From: Aquabacterium olei
GTDB lineage: Bacteria; Pseudomonadota; Gammaproteobacteria; Burkholderiales; Burkholderiaceae_C
Assembly: GCF_003100395.1 (NCBI RefSeq)
Contig: NZ_CP029211.1
Location: forward strand, 1-64,000
Direction: 5' to 3'
DNA: 64,000 bases
Shown: positions 28,061-37,804 of the stretch, in pieces
Layout of the letters: each line of letters starts with the position of its first letter
How positions within the stretch are numbered: the stretch's first letter is position 1
Position numbers and translations under genes: made by a program
Notes under the pieces: model-generated
The model's database searches: none
The model's input: only the letters and a program-made list of their open reading frames with translations
What the model was told of the DNA's origin: nothing

Positions 28061-28077
28061 ATTCGCGAATAGCGAAT
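28061..28077. promoter_or_regulatory. Inverted-repeat operator before the AbiE-like pair
   Basis: ATTCGC and GCGAAT are separated by 5 bp, and ATTCGCGAAT (28061-28070) is itself a perfect palindrome, giving three related half-sites 23 bp upstream of the HTH gene. Autoregulation by the HTH protein is the likely use, as in AbiE systems where the antitoxin binds inverted repeats. Confidence 0.5.
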
Positions 28078-28099
28078 ATCTGCCGCCGTCCTCCAGCAC

Positions 28100-28639
28100 A
28101 TGGCCCGATCCAACCCCCAAATTGCGCTGCGCCCCCAAGACCTGGTGGTGCTGCTGCGCCTGTCGCTTGAGGCCGGTGCCGCGCCTTCCTACGCCACCTT
28201 GTCGGCCGAGTTGAGCCTGACCGCCTCCGAGATCCACGCGGCGGTTGACCGCGCCGTGACCGCGCAACTGGCTCGCAAAGACGAGCGCGGTAAACCCCGC
28301 GTGGTGTTGGAAGCCTTGCGCCTGTTCGTCCAGCACGGTGCGCGCTACTGCTTTCCGGCCACCCGGGGTGAACTCACGCGGGGCATGCCCACCTTGTACG
28401 CGGCCCCACCGTTGAAGGACAAGATCGTCCAGCCCAACGAGCCGGTGCCCGTGTGGCCCAGCAAGGTGGGCACCGTGCGTGGCATGGCCTTCACCCCGCT
28501 GTACCCCACCGTGCCTGAAGCTGCACAGCGCAACCCGGCGCTGTATGCCTTGCTCGTGCTGGTGGACGCCATTCGGGGCGGCAGCCCACGCGAGCGGGCC
28601 CTGGCCATTCAGATGCTCGATGAGCAGTGGGCAGACTGA
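28100..28639 (+). CDS. Winged-helix protein, putative AbiEi-like antitoxin/regulator
   Basis: This 179-residue protein has an N-terminal winged helix (LRPQDLVVLLRLSL...SYATLSAELSLTASEIHAAVDRAVTAQL) and a C-terminal region ending in a helix ALYALLVLVDAIRGGSPRERALAIQML. It is followed 4 bp later by a nucleotidyltransferase gene. That order and the palindrome upstream resemble the AbiEi antitoxin / AbiEii toxin layout, though the sequence is not a clear AbiEi. Such pairs are often found within type I restriction loci. Function is inferred. Confidence 0.6.
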   Translation: MARSNPQIALRPQDLVVLLRLSLEAGAAPSYATLSAELSLTASEIHAAVDRAVTAQLARKDERGKPRVVLEALRLFVQHGARYCFPATRGELTRGMPTLYAAPPLKDKIVQPNEPVPVWPSKVGTVRGMAFTPLYPTVPEAAQRNPALYALLVLVDAIRGGSPRERALAIQMLDEQWAD

Positions 28640-28643
28640 GGCC

Positions 28644-29351
28644 ATGGCGCTCAACCCGAACGACCCCAACGTGGCCATGCTGGACGTGGTGGCGCAGCGC
28701 CTGGGCGATGCGCTGCGTCGCCAACTGGTGTTCACCGGAGGATCGGTGGTGGGCCTGTTGATCACCGACCCGGCCATGCCCAGCATCCGGCCCACCGAAG
28801 ACGTGGACCTGGTGGCCCAGGTGCTGGCCCGCGCCGACTACCACCAGCTTGAGCAAGCGCTTCGGGCACAAGGCTTCCAACCCGACCTCGCCCCGCAAGC
28901 CCCGATCTGCCGCTGGCGCATCGAACACATCAGTGTGGACGTGATGCCCACGCTGGAAGACATCCTGGGCTTCAGCAACCGTTGGTACCCCTTGGCCGTG
29001 GCGACGGCCGCCACCTTGAGCTTGCCCAGTGGGGTCGATGTGCTGGTGGTGCAGGCGCCCGTGTTTGTGGCCACCAAGCTCGAGGCCTTCCATGGCCGTG
29101 GCCAGGGCGACCACCTCTTCAGCCACGACCTGGCAGACCTGATCAGCGTCATCGACGGGCGCGACAGCTTTTTAGACGAGTGCCGCCGGGCACCTGCTGA
29201 GCTACAGCGTTACCTGTCGGCCCAGTTCGGGCAACTGCTGGCTCAACGGGCGTTCAGGGATGCCTTGCCCGGCCACTTGCCCGCAGATGCGGCCAGCCAG
29301 GCCCGCTTGCCCGACCTGGAACAGGTGCTGCGCCAACTGGCGAACTTGTGA
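28644..29351 (+). CDS. Nucleotidyltransferase-fold protein, putative AbiEii-like toxin
   Basis: This 235-residue protein has the nucleotidyltransferase signature VFTGGSVVGLL followed by RPTEDVDLV (the GGS...DxD pattern), then a helical C-terminal half. AbiEii/MenT toxins of this fold transfer nucleotides to RNA. It begins 4 bp after the winged-helix gene, so the two are co-expressed. A defence or plasmid-stabilisation role is plausible beside hsdM; a non-toxic nucleotidyltransferase is the alternative. Confidence 0.65.
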   Translation: MALNPNDPNVAMLDVVAQRLGDALRRQLVFTGGSVVGLLITDPAMPSIRPTEDVDLVAQVLARADYHQLEQALRAQGFQPDLAPQAPICRWRIEHISVDVMPTLEDILGFSNRWYPLAVATAATLSLPSGVDVLVVQAPVFVATKLEAFHGRGQGDHLFSHDLADLISVIDGRDSFLDECRRAPAELQRYLSAQFGQLLAQRAFRDALPGHLPADAASQARLPDLEQVLRQLANL

Positions 29352-29388
29352 ACGTGGCTGGCGAGAACCCGATATGCAGGAGACTTTT

Positions 29389-29436
29389 TTGATCAAGTGG
29401 GACGTGGCCGATGTGGAGGGCGGGGCATGAGCTTTC
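29389..29436 (+). pseudogene. Start of a gene interrupted by IS3 copy 1
   Basis: After AGGAG, a TTG-started 13-codon frame (29389-29430) ends in ATGA, whose ATG (29427) opens a new frame that reads only MSF before the IS end at 29437. Such coupling is typical of the next operon gene, by position probably hsdS. What followed has been displaced or deleted. Confidence 0.45.
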
Positions 29437-29475
29437 TGAACCGCCCCGGCTTCTGCGGAGGCCAGTTGCTTTGAG

Positions 29476-30701
<1,226 letters not shown>

Positions 30702-30754
30702 CTTGGCTCCATCATCTCAAACGAGGGAGCCTCCTTCAAAGCCGGGGCGGTTCA

Positions 30755-30894
30755 CTCGTTTCTCCAGGAGCCTAACTGTGTTTTAGCGGACAAAACCGTC
30801 CGGTTACACTGTCCATTAACTGGGTTTGTAACACGATCCCGGCCGCCCGGCTCCCCTCCTAAGTAGGTGCCACACAACGGCTTTCGCTGTCAAA
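30755..30894 (-). other. attI-type recombination region
   Basis: On the minus strand, reading away from intI, the core heptamer GTTAGGC lies at 30770-30776, matching GTTRRRY and identical to the R' core of the attC sites at 52-56 kb. The preceding 120 bp between this core and intI are of the size expected for attI and the divergent promoter region. Beyond the core, 15 bp of a first cassette remain before IS3 copy 1. Confidence 0.72.
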
Positions 30895-30910
30895 CTGTAC
30901 AAACAAACAG
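30895..30910 (+). promoter_or_regulatory. LexA (SOS) box of intI
   Basis: CTGTACAAACAAACAG is a full CTGT-N8-ACAG match placed 15 bp before the intI start codon. LexA control is established for many integron integrases, so intI is expected to be induced by DNA damage. Confidence 0.78.
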
Positions 30911-30925
30911 CGTGAGTTCACCCAG

Positions 30926-31918
30926 ATGAACCGGACATCGTTACGGCCCGGCGGGCGACTGCTCGACCAGTTACGGGAACACATTCGATATCGGCATTAC
31001 AGCCTTCGCACCGAGGAGGCCTATGTCCACTGGGTGCGTGCGTTCATTCGCTGGAGCGGGCTGCGCCATCCGCGCGAATTAGGAGGTGCCGAGGTGGAGC
31101 GCTTCCTGCAGCACCTAGCGGTCGAGAAAAAACTGGCGGCAAGCAGTCATCGCCAGGCACTGAGCGCCTTGCTCTTCCTTTACCGTGAAGTACTCGGGCT
31201 GAACCTGCCGTGGATGTCCCAGATCGGCCGCCCGGCAGCCAAGCCGAGGGTGCCCACCGTGCTTTCTCAGGGTGAAGTCGGCCGTCTGCTCCATGTGATG
31301 GAGGGCGAGACGGCGTTGCTGGGACGCCTGCTCTACGGGACGGGGATGCGACTGACGGAGGGTCTTCGACTCCGCGTCAAGGATGTCGATTTCGAGCGCC
31401 GAGTCATCATCGTCCGAGCAGGAAAAGGCGACAAGGACCGCCTGGTGATGCTCCCTCAGAGTCTCTGCACGTCGCTGAAGCAGCAGATCGCTCGGGCGCA
31501 CGCTTTGTGGGTGGCCGACCGGACCGGGGGCAATCACGGCGTCGAATTGCCCGACGCCCTCGGCCGAAAATACCCGCGGGCAGGCGAATCATGGGCGTGG
31601 TTCTGGATATTCCCGGCGTCCACGCTGTCGACGGACCCGCGAAGTGGCGTCATTCGCCGGCATCACATGCACGAGAAACGCATGCAGAGGGCCATGCAGA
31701 CGGCGGTTCAGGCGGCGCAAATTCACAAGCAGGCATCGGTCCACACGCTGCGGCACTCGTTCGCCACCCATGCGCTTCAGAGCGGCACGGACATCCGCAC
31801 GGTCCAATCTCTGCTCGGTCACGCAGACGTCGCCACCACGATGATCTACACCCACGTGCTTGCGCTGCAGAGTAGCTCGGTCGTCAGCCCGCTCGACACA
31901 CTGTGCTCACTTTCATAA
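30926..31918 (+). CDS. intI: Integron integrase
   Basis: This 330-residue tyrosine recombinase has the core-binding domain ([25 protein letters not shown]), Arg box [20 protein letters not shown], second box [33 protein letters not shown] and catalytic Tyr in IYTHV. The extra patch [21 protein letters not shown] and [14 protein letters not shown] between the boxes is specific to IntI and needed for attC recombination. It is full length with all catalytic residues. It is read rightwards, away from its attI, and cassettes are not adjacent but 18 kb further on. Confidence 0.95.
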   Translation: MNRTSLRPGGRLLDQLREHIRYRHYSLRTEEAYVHWVRAFIRWSGLRHPRELGGAEVERFLQHLAVEKKLAASSHRQALSALLFLYREVLGLNLPWMSQIGRPAAKPRVPTVLSQGEVGRLLHVMEGETALLGRLLYGTGMRLTEGLRLRVKDVDFERRVIIVRAGKGDKDRLVMLPQSLCTSLKQQIARAHALWVADRTGGNHGVELPDALGRKYPRAGESWAWFWIFPASTLSTDPRSGVIRRHHMHEKRMQRAMQTAVQAAQIHKQASVHTLRHSFATHALQSGTDIRTVQSLLGHADVATTMIYTHVLALQSSSVVSPLDTLCSLS

Positions 31919-31971
31919 TGTTTACGATGTTTCTTATGTCAACTGAATAAGCAAAACAGATCAGTCGCTTC

Positions 31972-32440
31972 TCACGCCCTCGCACAGCGCGCCACGGTAT
32001 CCATCGTCCGCGTGGTCGCATCCTTGCCAAACGCCTGCTCGATGAGCCGCATGAACACCGGCCCCTCTCCAGGTAGGCGCTGAATGCCTCCCGACCCTGC
32101 ACACCCGGGGCACCGCGGCCTCACGCATGAACGTGATCACGCGCTTCGCCTGAGGCGGTATGCCGTGGGTGGCGTACCAGTCGGCAGCGAGCACGTCAGC
32201 GAGATGGGCACAAGACCGGACGACCGCGTAAAACGACCGACCCAGCACACGCATCATGACCTCTTCCGCCAGCCGCTCGATCTCCCGCTCGTCGGTCCGC
32301 TCGGAGTCGAACACCACGTTCCCGCTTGCCAGCACCGTTCGCACATTGGCAAAGCCGGCAGACTCGAACGCGGCTTTCAACTCGGGCATCTTCGCGTTCA
32401 TCGGGCTGACGCCCCGAAGGAAAGCGGTGAAACGCGGCAT
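31972..32440 (-). pseudogene. DUF1697 family protein, degraded
   Basis: The gene begins normally at ATG 32440 (GAGGAG upstream) with MPRFTAFLRGVSPMNAKMPEL and continues to FMREAAVPRV. The C-terminus then needs two frame changes: AFSAYL is in a second frame, and VFMRLIEQAFGKDATTRTMDTVARC in a third, ending at TGA 31972-31974. A stretch between the first two blocks also appears missing compared with the family. DUF1697 proteins are small and of unknown function. Confidence 0.8.
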
Positions 32441-32447
32441 GAACTCC

Positions 32448-33812
32448 TCAGCTTGCAGACAGAATGTGGCTGCGCTGGCGGCCACGGACATAGAACAGCC
32501 CCCATGCCAGCCCGGCCACCGCGGCCACGAACGACCCGAGCAGCACGCCGAGCTTGGCTGCGCTGAGCATCTGCTCATCGGCAAAACCCAGCATGGCGAT
32601 GAAGATGGACATCGTAAATCCGATGCCCGCCAGGATCCCGACGAGCCACACCCCGCCCCACGACACCCCTTGTGGCAAGCGGCACCAGCCCAACCGCACC
32701 AGCAGCCAGCTCACGCCCACCACGCCAAGCGGCTTGCCGGCCACCAGGGCCACTGCCACGCCCAGCATGATCCACCACGCGCCCCCGGCTTGAAGGTCGA
32801 CACCACCCAGGCTCACGCCTGCATTGGCGAGGGCGAACAGCGGCATGACCCCAAACGCCACCCAGGGGTGGAGTGCGGCCTGGATGCGAACCACCGGCGG
32901 CAACAGCTCGCGCTGCGCCACGCGCAACTCGCGTACGCGCCCGGCCAAGACCTGCTCGCCTGGCGCGTCCAGTTGCCCCTGCCGCTGCAGTTCGTCGGCA
33001 ATGCGGGACACGGTCTCGAGCGGCGCCTCACGCAGCCCGATGGCAGCCACCGGTGTCATGAGGCCGAGGGCCACACCAGCCAGCGTTGGGTGAGCGCCCG
33101 TCATCAGCATACCCAGCCAGGTGATGGCCCCCGGAATCACATAGGCGTGAGCCGTTCCGACGCCGATGCGATGCAGCCCGATCACCAGCAGCAGTCCGAA
33201 CGCGGCCACGCCGAAGCCCACCATCTGGAGGCCATTGGAGTAGAACAACGCAATGATCAGGACGGCGATGATGTCGTCGATGATGGCCAGGGCGAGCAAG
33301 AACACCCGCACATTGCCCGGGATGGCTTTGCCCAGTAGCGCCAGAACGCCCACCGCAAAGGCGATGTCGGTGGCGGTGGGCACAGCCCAGCCATGCTGGC
33401 GCTCGGGAACGCTGTTGAAAGCAAGGTAGATCAAGGCCGGCACCATCACCCCGCCGAGCGCCGCGCCGACGGGCAATGCGGCCTGCCGCAGATCGCTCAG
33501 TGCGCCTTCATGGATCTCGCGACGGATCTCCATGCCCACGACCAGAAAGAAGATGGTCATCAAGGCATCGTTGATCCAGAAGTGCAGCGACTGAGAGAAC
33601 ACCCATTCACCCAGACCGATCGACAGCGGGGTGTGCCAAACGGCGTGGTAACTGGGGGCCCAAGGCGAGTTCGCCCACATCAGGGCACAAGCAGCTGCAA
33701 TCAGCAGCACCACACCGCTGACGGCTTCAATGTGGAGGAATCGTTCCAGGCTGGCGAAGGCACGCTCAGCCAGCAATTGAGCGCGGGTGGGCGCACGCAG
33801 AGGAAGTGTCAT
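32448..33812 (-). CDS. nhaA: Na+/H+ antiporter NhaA
   Basis: This 454-residue inner-membrane antiporter has about twelve helices and NhaA signatures: [35 protein letters not shown] with the essential Asp pair region, [20 protein letters not shown] and [15 protein letters not shown]. It expels Na+ in exchange for H+. Start 33812 (MTLPLRAP) fits the family N-terminus. It is divergent from the TetR gene, and the palindrome at 33950 lies between them. Confidence 0.95.
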   Translation of the reverse strand: MTLPLRAPTRAQLLAERAFASLERFLHIEAVSGVVLLIAAACALMWANSPWAPSYHAVWHTPLSIGLGEWVFSQSLHFWINDALMTIFFLVVGMEIRREIHEGALSDLRQAALPVGAALGGVMVPALIYLAFNSVPERQHGWAVPTATDIAFAVGVLALLGKAIPGNVRVFLLALAIIDDIIAVLIIALFYSNGLQMVGFGVAAFGLLLVIGLHRIGVGTAHAYVIPGAITWLGMLMTGAHPTLAGVALGLMTPVAAIGLREAPLETVSRIADELQRQGQLDAPGEQVLAGRVRELRVAQRELLPPVVRIQAALHPWVAFGVMPLFALANAGVSLGGVDLQAGGAWWIMLGVAVALVAGKPLGVVGVSWLLVRLGWCRLPQGVSWGGVWLVGILAGIGFTMSIFIAMLGFADEQMLSAAKLGVLLGSFVAAVAGLAWGLFYVRGRQRSHILSAS

Positions 33813-33949
33813 GGTCGTGGCAAGTCTGCGTGGCGGCCCGACCATCGCATGAACCTGCCCGCTACCGAATGCAGCGAACACCCTCCGCTGATTCTACGGG
33901 CTCCCCTGCACCCCGGGCAGACCCAAGGGGCTTTCCAGGCAGGTTACAT

Positions 33950-33959
33950 TACGGCCGTA
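33950..33959. promoter_or_regulatory. Palindrome TACGGCCGTA, likely TetR operator
   Basis: A perfect 10-bp palindrome lies 34 bp upstream of the TetR start in the nhaA/tetR intergenic region. Position and symmetry suggest autoregulation; no binding evidence exists. Confidence 0.45.
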
Positions 33960-33992
33960 TTGCAATAAGCCAGTGGAACAAAGGAGGTGCCC

Positions 33993-34562
33993 TTGAGCCG
34001 CCCGAGATCGATCGACCGAGACAGCGTTCTTGATGTTGCGGAATCCATCGTCGTGGAGCGGGGTGTGAGCGAGCTCACGTTCGATGCGGTCGCAAAGGGC
34101 GCTGGCATCACGAAAGGGGGCGTGCAGTCCTGTTTCGGAACGAAGGAAGGCCTTGTCGCCGCCATGCTGGACCGCTGGAACCTTGCCTATGAAGCCGAGA
34201 AGGCATCGTTGGCCAGCCAGGCGGGCCAGGAAGACCTCACGGCCACCGAGCGGCACGTCAGGGTGACCGCCACCGCACATTCGCTCAATACGCGCTCCGC
34301 CAGCCTGCTGGCCGCCTTGCTCCAGTCCAGAGAACAGGTTTCGGGAATCAGAGCATGGTATGCCGCTCAGTTCGCGCAGATCGACGCCACCACCGACGAC
34401 GGCCGCCGCGCGAGGCTGGCCTTTCTCGCCACAGAGGGCGCCTTCATGCTGCGCTACCTGGGCCTCGCGGACATCGGTGATGCCACGTGGCGCGAGATCT
34501 TTCAGGACATCGGGCGCTGCGCTGCGCCCCAACACACCACACCGGCGAGGCAACGATCATGA
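33993..34562 (+). CDS. TetR family transcriptional regulator
   Basis: This 189-residue protein has a TetR helix-turn-helix (SVLDVAESIVVERGVSELTFDAVAKGAGITKGGVQSCFGTKEGL) and a C-terminal ligand domain of the YbiH/TetR_C_37 kind. The TTG at 33993 is the likely start: AAGGAGG lies 5 nt before it, whereas the GTG at 33987 overlaps that ribosome-binding site. It overlaps the SMR gene by 4 bp (ATGA) and so probably represses that exporter. Confidence 0.88.
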   Translation: MSRPRSIDRDSVLDVAESIVVERGVSELTFDAVAKGAGITKGGVQSCFGTKEGLVAAMLDRWNLAYEAEKASLASQAGQEDLTATERHVRVTATAHSLNTRSASLLAALLQSREQVSGIRAWYAAQFAQIDATTDDGRRARLAFLATEGAFMLRYLGLADIGDATWREIFQDIGRCAAPQHTTPARQRS

Positions 34563-34876
34563 GTTGGACCTTTCTCATCCTGGCAGGGCTCTTCGAAATC
34601 GGCTGGCCCATCGGCCTGAAGATGGCACAAGAGGATTCCACACGGTGGCTCGGCGTCGCCATCGCGGTGCTGTTCATGGGCATGAGCGGATGGCTGCTCT
34701 GGATGGCACAGAAGCACATCCCGATCGGCACCGCTTACGCCGTCTGGACTGGCATTGGCGCAGCGGGTACGTTTTTCGTCGGCGTGTGGGTCTATGGCGA
34801 TCCGACGTCCCTTGCGCGTTACCTCGGTGTGGCCTTGATCGTCGCAGGCGTGGTGACGCTCAAGCTCGCGCATTGA
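34559..34876 (+). CDS. SMR family exporter (SugE/Gdx-like), TetR-controlled
   Basis: This 105-residue four-helix protein has LILAGLFEIGWPIGLKMAQE with the membrane Glu and HIPIGTAYAVWTGIGAAGTFFVG. It is coupled to the upstream TetR gene. The pairing suggests induction by a toxic cation; the GTAYAVWTGIGA form favours the guanidinium/quaternary ammonium subgroup. Distinct from the SMR gene at 16711. Confidence 0.88.
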   Translation: MSWTFLILAGLFEIGWPIGLKMAQEDSTRWLGVAIAVLFMGMSGWLLWMAQKHIPIGTAYAVWTGIGAAGTFFVGVWVYGDPTSLARYLGVALIVAGVVTLKLAH

Positions 34877-34945
34877 GCGTCACCACCGGCAGACCAGAGG
34901 TCTTCGTTGGCAAGGCCGTGTCCAGACACCCCTCGCCTCACGGCG

Positions 34946-35551
34946 TTACTTCGCGGGTGCGTTCACCTTGTTGTTGACATCGCTGTCCCGCTTGTCGGTC
35001 TGGTTCTGAAGCTTCTGCGCCATCTCCAGGTGCTGCTCCAGCTTCGGCAGGGTCTCCTGGGCGAAGGCCTTGACTTCCGGGTCACGCCCGTTGGCCACCT
35101 CTTCACGGAAGAGCTCGATCACCTTGCGGTGGGCGTCCACGCCCATGTCCTCGGTAAAGCGCTTGTCGAAGTCGACGCCATCCGCCCGCTTCAGCAGTTG
35201 CAGCTTGCCCTTCTGCATCAGCGAGGGCTCCTTGGGCAGCGACACGTTCTTGGACTTGGCGATCTGCGCGAGCTTGGCGTTCGCCTTGGTGTGATCGTCG
35301 ATCAGCATCTGGGCGTACTTCTTGATCTCGGCATTCGTGGACTTGGCCACCGCCATGCGGGCCGCTTGCACCTCGGCATGGCCCGACTCGGCCGCGGCCT
35401 TGATGAAATCGCGATCGGCTTCCGGCACGGTCGCACGCGTGCTCGTGTTCTGCGAGGTGTCTGCCGGGGCCGTGGTGGTTTGTGCTTGTGCACCCGAGGC
35501 AAGGCCCAGGGCGAGCAGCGTGGCAAGGGCGATGGGTTGAAGCTTGTTCAT
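34946..35551 (-). CDS. DUF4142 domain-containing periplasmic protein
   Basis: This 201-residue protein has a signal peptide (ALGLASGAQAQ) and a ferritin-like helical DUF4142 domain (FIKAAAESGHAEVQAARMAVAKS, KKYAQMLIDDHTKANAKL, DFDKRFTEDMGVDAHRKVIELF). The family is widespread in proteobacteria with unknown function, sometimes linked to envelope stress. Start 35551 has AAGGA 8 nt upstream. Monocistronic by layout. Confidence 0.88.
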   Translation of the reverse strand: MNKLQPIALATLLALGLASGAQAQTTTAPADTSQNTSTRATVPEADRDFIKAAAESGHAEVQAARMAVAKSTNAEIKKYAQMLIDDHTKANAKLAQIAKSKNVSLPKEPSLMQKGKLQLLKRADGVDFDKRFTEDMGVDAHRKVIELFREEVANGRDPEVKAFAQETLPKLEQHLEMAQKLQNQTDKRDSDVNNKVNAPAK

Positions 35552-35649
35552 GTGGAGGTCCTTTCTGGTTTGTGAGTGAAAGCCTCCGTCTCCAGCAATC
35601 GCTGTTCCGCCAGACGCGTGCAGGCACGTATCCGATGTGCGAAATCGTT

Positions 35650-36261
35650 TCAGGCGGCCAGCCGAGGCGTCTTCGGCGACACGCACGCGATGCCAGTCAG
35701 CCCCAGACAAGCAAGGAGCAACGTGCTGGGCTCGGGCACCGGGGTGATCGTGCCGACCACAATGCCGCCTTCACCGTAAGCCACCGCGCTGCCAAGGAGC
35801 CTCAGCCCTGCGGCGTCGTTTCGAAAATGCGCCCAGCCCCACACGTTGCGTGTCTGGTACTCGCTGGCATACACATAGTCGGTGGTGGCCAGCCCGAGGT
35901 AGAAATCGCCCGGCAAGGGAACGTCCACAAACGCCAACGCGCCCAGTTCCTTCAAGACGGGATAGCGTCCCTCCGCCAAGGCGGCGCTGGAGATGACATC
36001 CCCCGCCCGCACCAGAAACAGGTCGACGCCCTGGTCGACGGTGGAGGTCACCACGCCCAGGCGTGAAGAACCCGCCGCATTCTGCTTGTTGAAGAACACC
36101 GCGGTCAGATCCTCCCGTTCTGGGGCCTGATTCACGAGGAGCTCATAGTCCGCGCCGTGGCTCGCGCCGGATTCCAGGATCACCTGGGTGTCCGACAGCA
36201 CCACGGCGTGGGCCATGGCATGGCTTGCAAGCCACGCCGCAACCACCACAAGTTTGCGCAT
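35650..36261 (-). CDS. PEP-CTERM sorting domain-containing protein
   Basis: This 203-residue exported protein has a signal peptide (MRKLVVVAAWLASHAMAHA) and a C-terminal PEP-CTERM signal: VPEPSTLLLACLGLTGIA, then a short basic tail. Such proteins are processed by exosortase and linked to exopolysaccharide-producing Burkholderiales. No exosortase is in the window. The middle part was not recognised. Confidence 0.85.
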   Translation of the reverse strand: MRKLVVVAAWLASHAMAHAVVLSDTQVILESGASHGADYELLVNQAPEREDLTAVFFNKQNAAGSSRLGVVTSTVDQGVDLFLVRAGDVISSAALAEGRYPVLKELGALAFVDVPLPGDFYLGLATTDYVYASEYQTRNVWGWAHFRNDAAGLRLLGSAVAYGEGGIVVGTITPVPEPSTLLLACLGLTGIACVSPKTPRLAA

Positions 36262-36408
36262 GTTGATTCCTTCCTGTTGAGTTGTGTGCGCTCAGCTTTC
36301 CACAGAGCGCAGAGGGAAGGAATGGCCCATATCCCGACGGCATTTGGCGACGCAGGGATGGACAAGAAGCGCGTGAGGTGACAGGTCAGCCCTTGGCGGG
36401 GCGAGGCC

Positions 36409-36858
36409 TCACTTCCCTGATCGGAACACCGACTCCAGCTTCTTCTGATCCAGATGGCGCACATAGCCGCCGACGGACGCGGCCACCTCGGGGCTGCCCA
36501 TCAACTCGCGCATGGCCACTTCGCCCAGCGCGCGGAAGGCGTTGTACATGCCCATATTGCCTTCGAGTGAGACGACTTCCCGGGTCTGCTTCTCGCAGTT
36601 GGCGGTCAGCAGCCGGGTGACCAGTGCCGCCATGGTCTTGTCGGCCTGATCACGCGTTTCCGGCGAGACGGACGACAGGCTGCGGATCTCCGGGTGCACC
36701 GACATCGCCACGAAAATCCAGCGAGCCAGGTCCTTGCGGTCCTTGCCGCTGGTGTTGTCGGTCAGGCAGGTGCTCAAGCGATCGGTGGCCGGGCTTGCGA
36801 AGGCGGCTGGACCGGCAAGAACGGAAACGCAGAGGAGGAGGCGCGCAAAGATCTTCAT
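36409..36858 (-). CDS. Hypothetical periplasmic protein
   Basis: This 149-residue protein has a signal peptide (MKIFARLLLCVSVLAGPAAFA) and a helical mature part with two cysteines (STCLTDNTS, TANCEKQTR) that may form a disulfide. The segment RKDLARWIFVAMSVHPEI is typical of a small Burkholderiales periplasmic family of unknown role. Divergent from the motor operon that starts at 36983. Confidence 0.7.
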   Translation of the reverse strand: MKIFARLLLCVSVLAGPAAFASPATDRLSTCLTDNTSGKDRKDLARWIFVAMSVHPEIRSLSSVSPETRDQADKTMAALVTRLLTANCEKQTREVVSLEGNMGMYNAFRALGEVAMRELMGSPEVAASVGGYVRHLDQKKLESVFRSGK

Positions 36859-36982
36859 GGCAGGACGGAGTGTGGGCCGGGTGCTGGTTGTAACACGCCC
36901 CTCCGGTCGCCCCCGCCCCTCCGAAGCAGGGGCGAGTGTCCGACCTGACCGACAATAGCGGGTTTCGCCTGCCTCAGCCGGC

Positions 36983-37804
36983 ATGGCGATGGCTTCCTCC
37001 CGCATCCCTCATCAGCTCCAAGGACCCAGCGCCGTGACCGGCACCGACAGCACGCCGCTGCGCCAACATGTTGGCCAATCGCGACTCCTCCGCCTGCTCC
37101 AGGAATGGGCCAGGGTGGAGGCGGAATCGAGCCGCCTGGACGTGGCCGAGCGCTTGAGCGGCTGGCTGGGCGCCATGGACACCGTGACGCTGGACGGCGC
37201 GCTGCAGTCGATCGAGGCCTACCCGGCGCAGACGCGCAAGGCAGGCGAGCCCCTTGATGCGGGGGCGCTGTCGCAGCGCCTTCACCGCGTGACCCTGGAA
37301 ATGAGCGCCGGCCTGACGCCCGCCGTGCCGGCCTCCTCACCCCTTCCGCCCCGGGGGGCGCGCGCGGCGGAGCCCCCCGCGCCAGCGCCGGATGAGGTGA
37401 AGGTGACGTACGCGCCGTACTATCAACGCTACCTCGACCTGCAAAAGCGCATGGACCAGCAGGTGGCGGCCCTGCGAGCCGAGTTGCGGCAGGCGCTTAC
37501 GCGGGGCTCGCCCGGTCTGCGCCAGCTGGTGGCCCTGGATTCGGTCATGGAACAGATGCTCGGACCACGGGCGCAGAAGCTGCTGGCATCGGTGCCGGTG
37601 TTTCTGGAGCGGCGGTTTGCCTACTGGCGGCAGGCGCAGGAACGTGCGCCTCAGCCCCCGGAGCGCTGGCATCAGCCCGGCGGGTGGATCCATGCCTTTG
37701 AACACGACATGAAAGAGATGCTGCTCGCCGAGCTGCATCTCCGGCTTCGACCGCTGCAGGGCCTGGTGGAAGCCGCACAGAACGAACAACAGAAACGCAC
37801 ATGA
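36983..37804 (+). CDS. DUF3348 family protein, first gene of the motor operon
   Basis: This 273-residue soluble protein matches DUF3348: helical N-terminus (LRQHVGQSRLLRLLQEWARVEAE), a proline-rich linker near 112-130, and a helical C-terminus (APYYQRYLDLQKRMDQQVAALRAELRQAL). No membrane segment or signal peptide. It overlaps the DUF802 gene by 4 bp (ATGA). Function is unknown; conserved linkage to MotA/MotB-like genes suggests a cytoplasmic partner of the membrane complex. The start may be ATG 36989. Confidence 0.82.
   Translation: MAMASSRIPHQLQGPSAVTGTDSTPLRQHVGQSRLLRLLQEWARVEAESSRLDVAERLSGWLGAMDTVTLDGALQSIEAYPAQTRKAGEPLDAGALSQRLHRVTLEMSAGLTPAVPASSPLPPRGARAAEPPAPAPDEVKVTYAPYYQRYLDLQKRMDQQVAALRAELRQALTRGSPGLRQLVALDSVMEQMLGPRAQKLLASVPVFLERRFAYWRQAQERAPQPPERWHQPGGWIHAFEHDMKEMLLAELHLRLRPLQGLVEAAQNEQQKRT

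Noticed and set aside
30755..30894. Cassettes between IS3 copy 1 and intI
   Set aside because: Only 15 bp lie beyond the attI core, with no attC and no gene.
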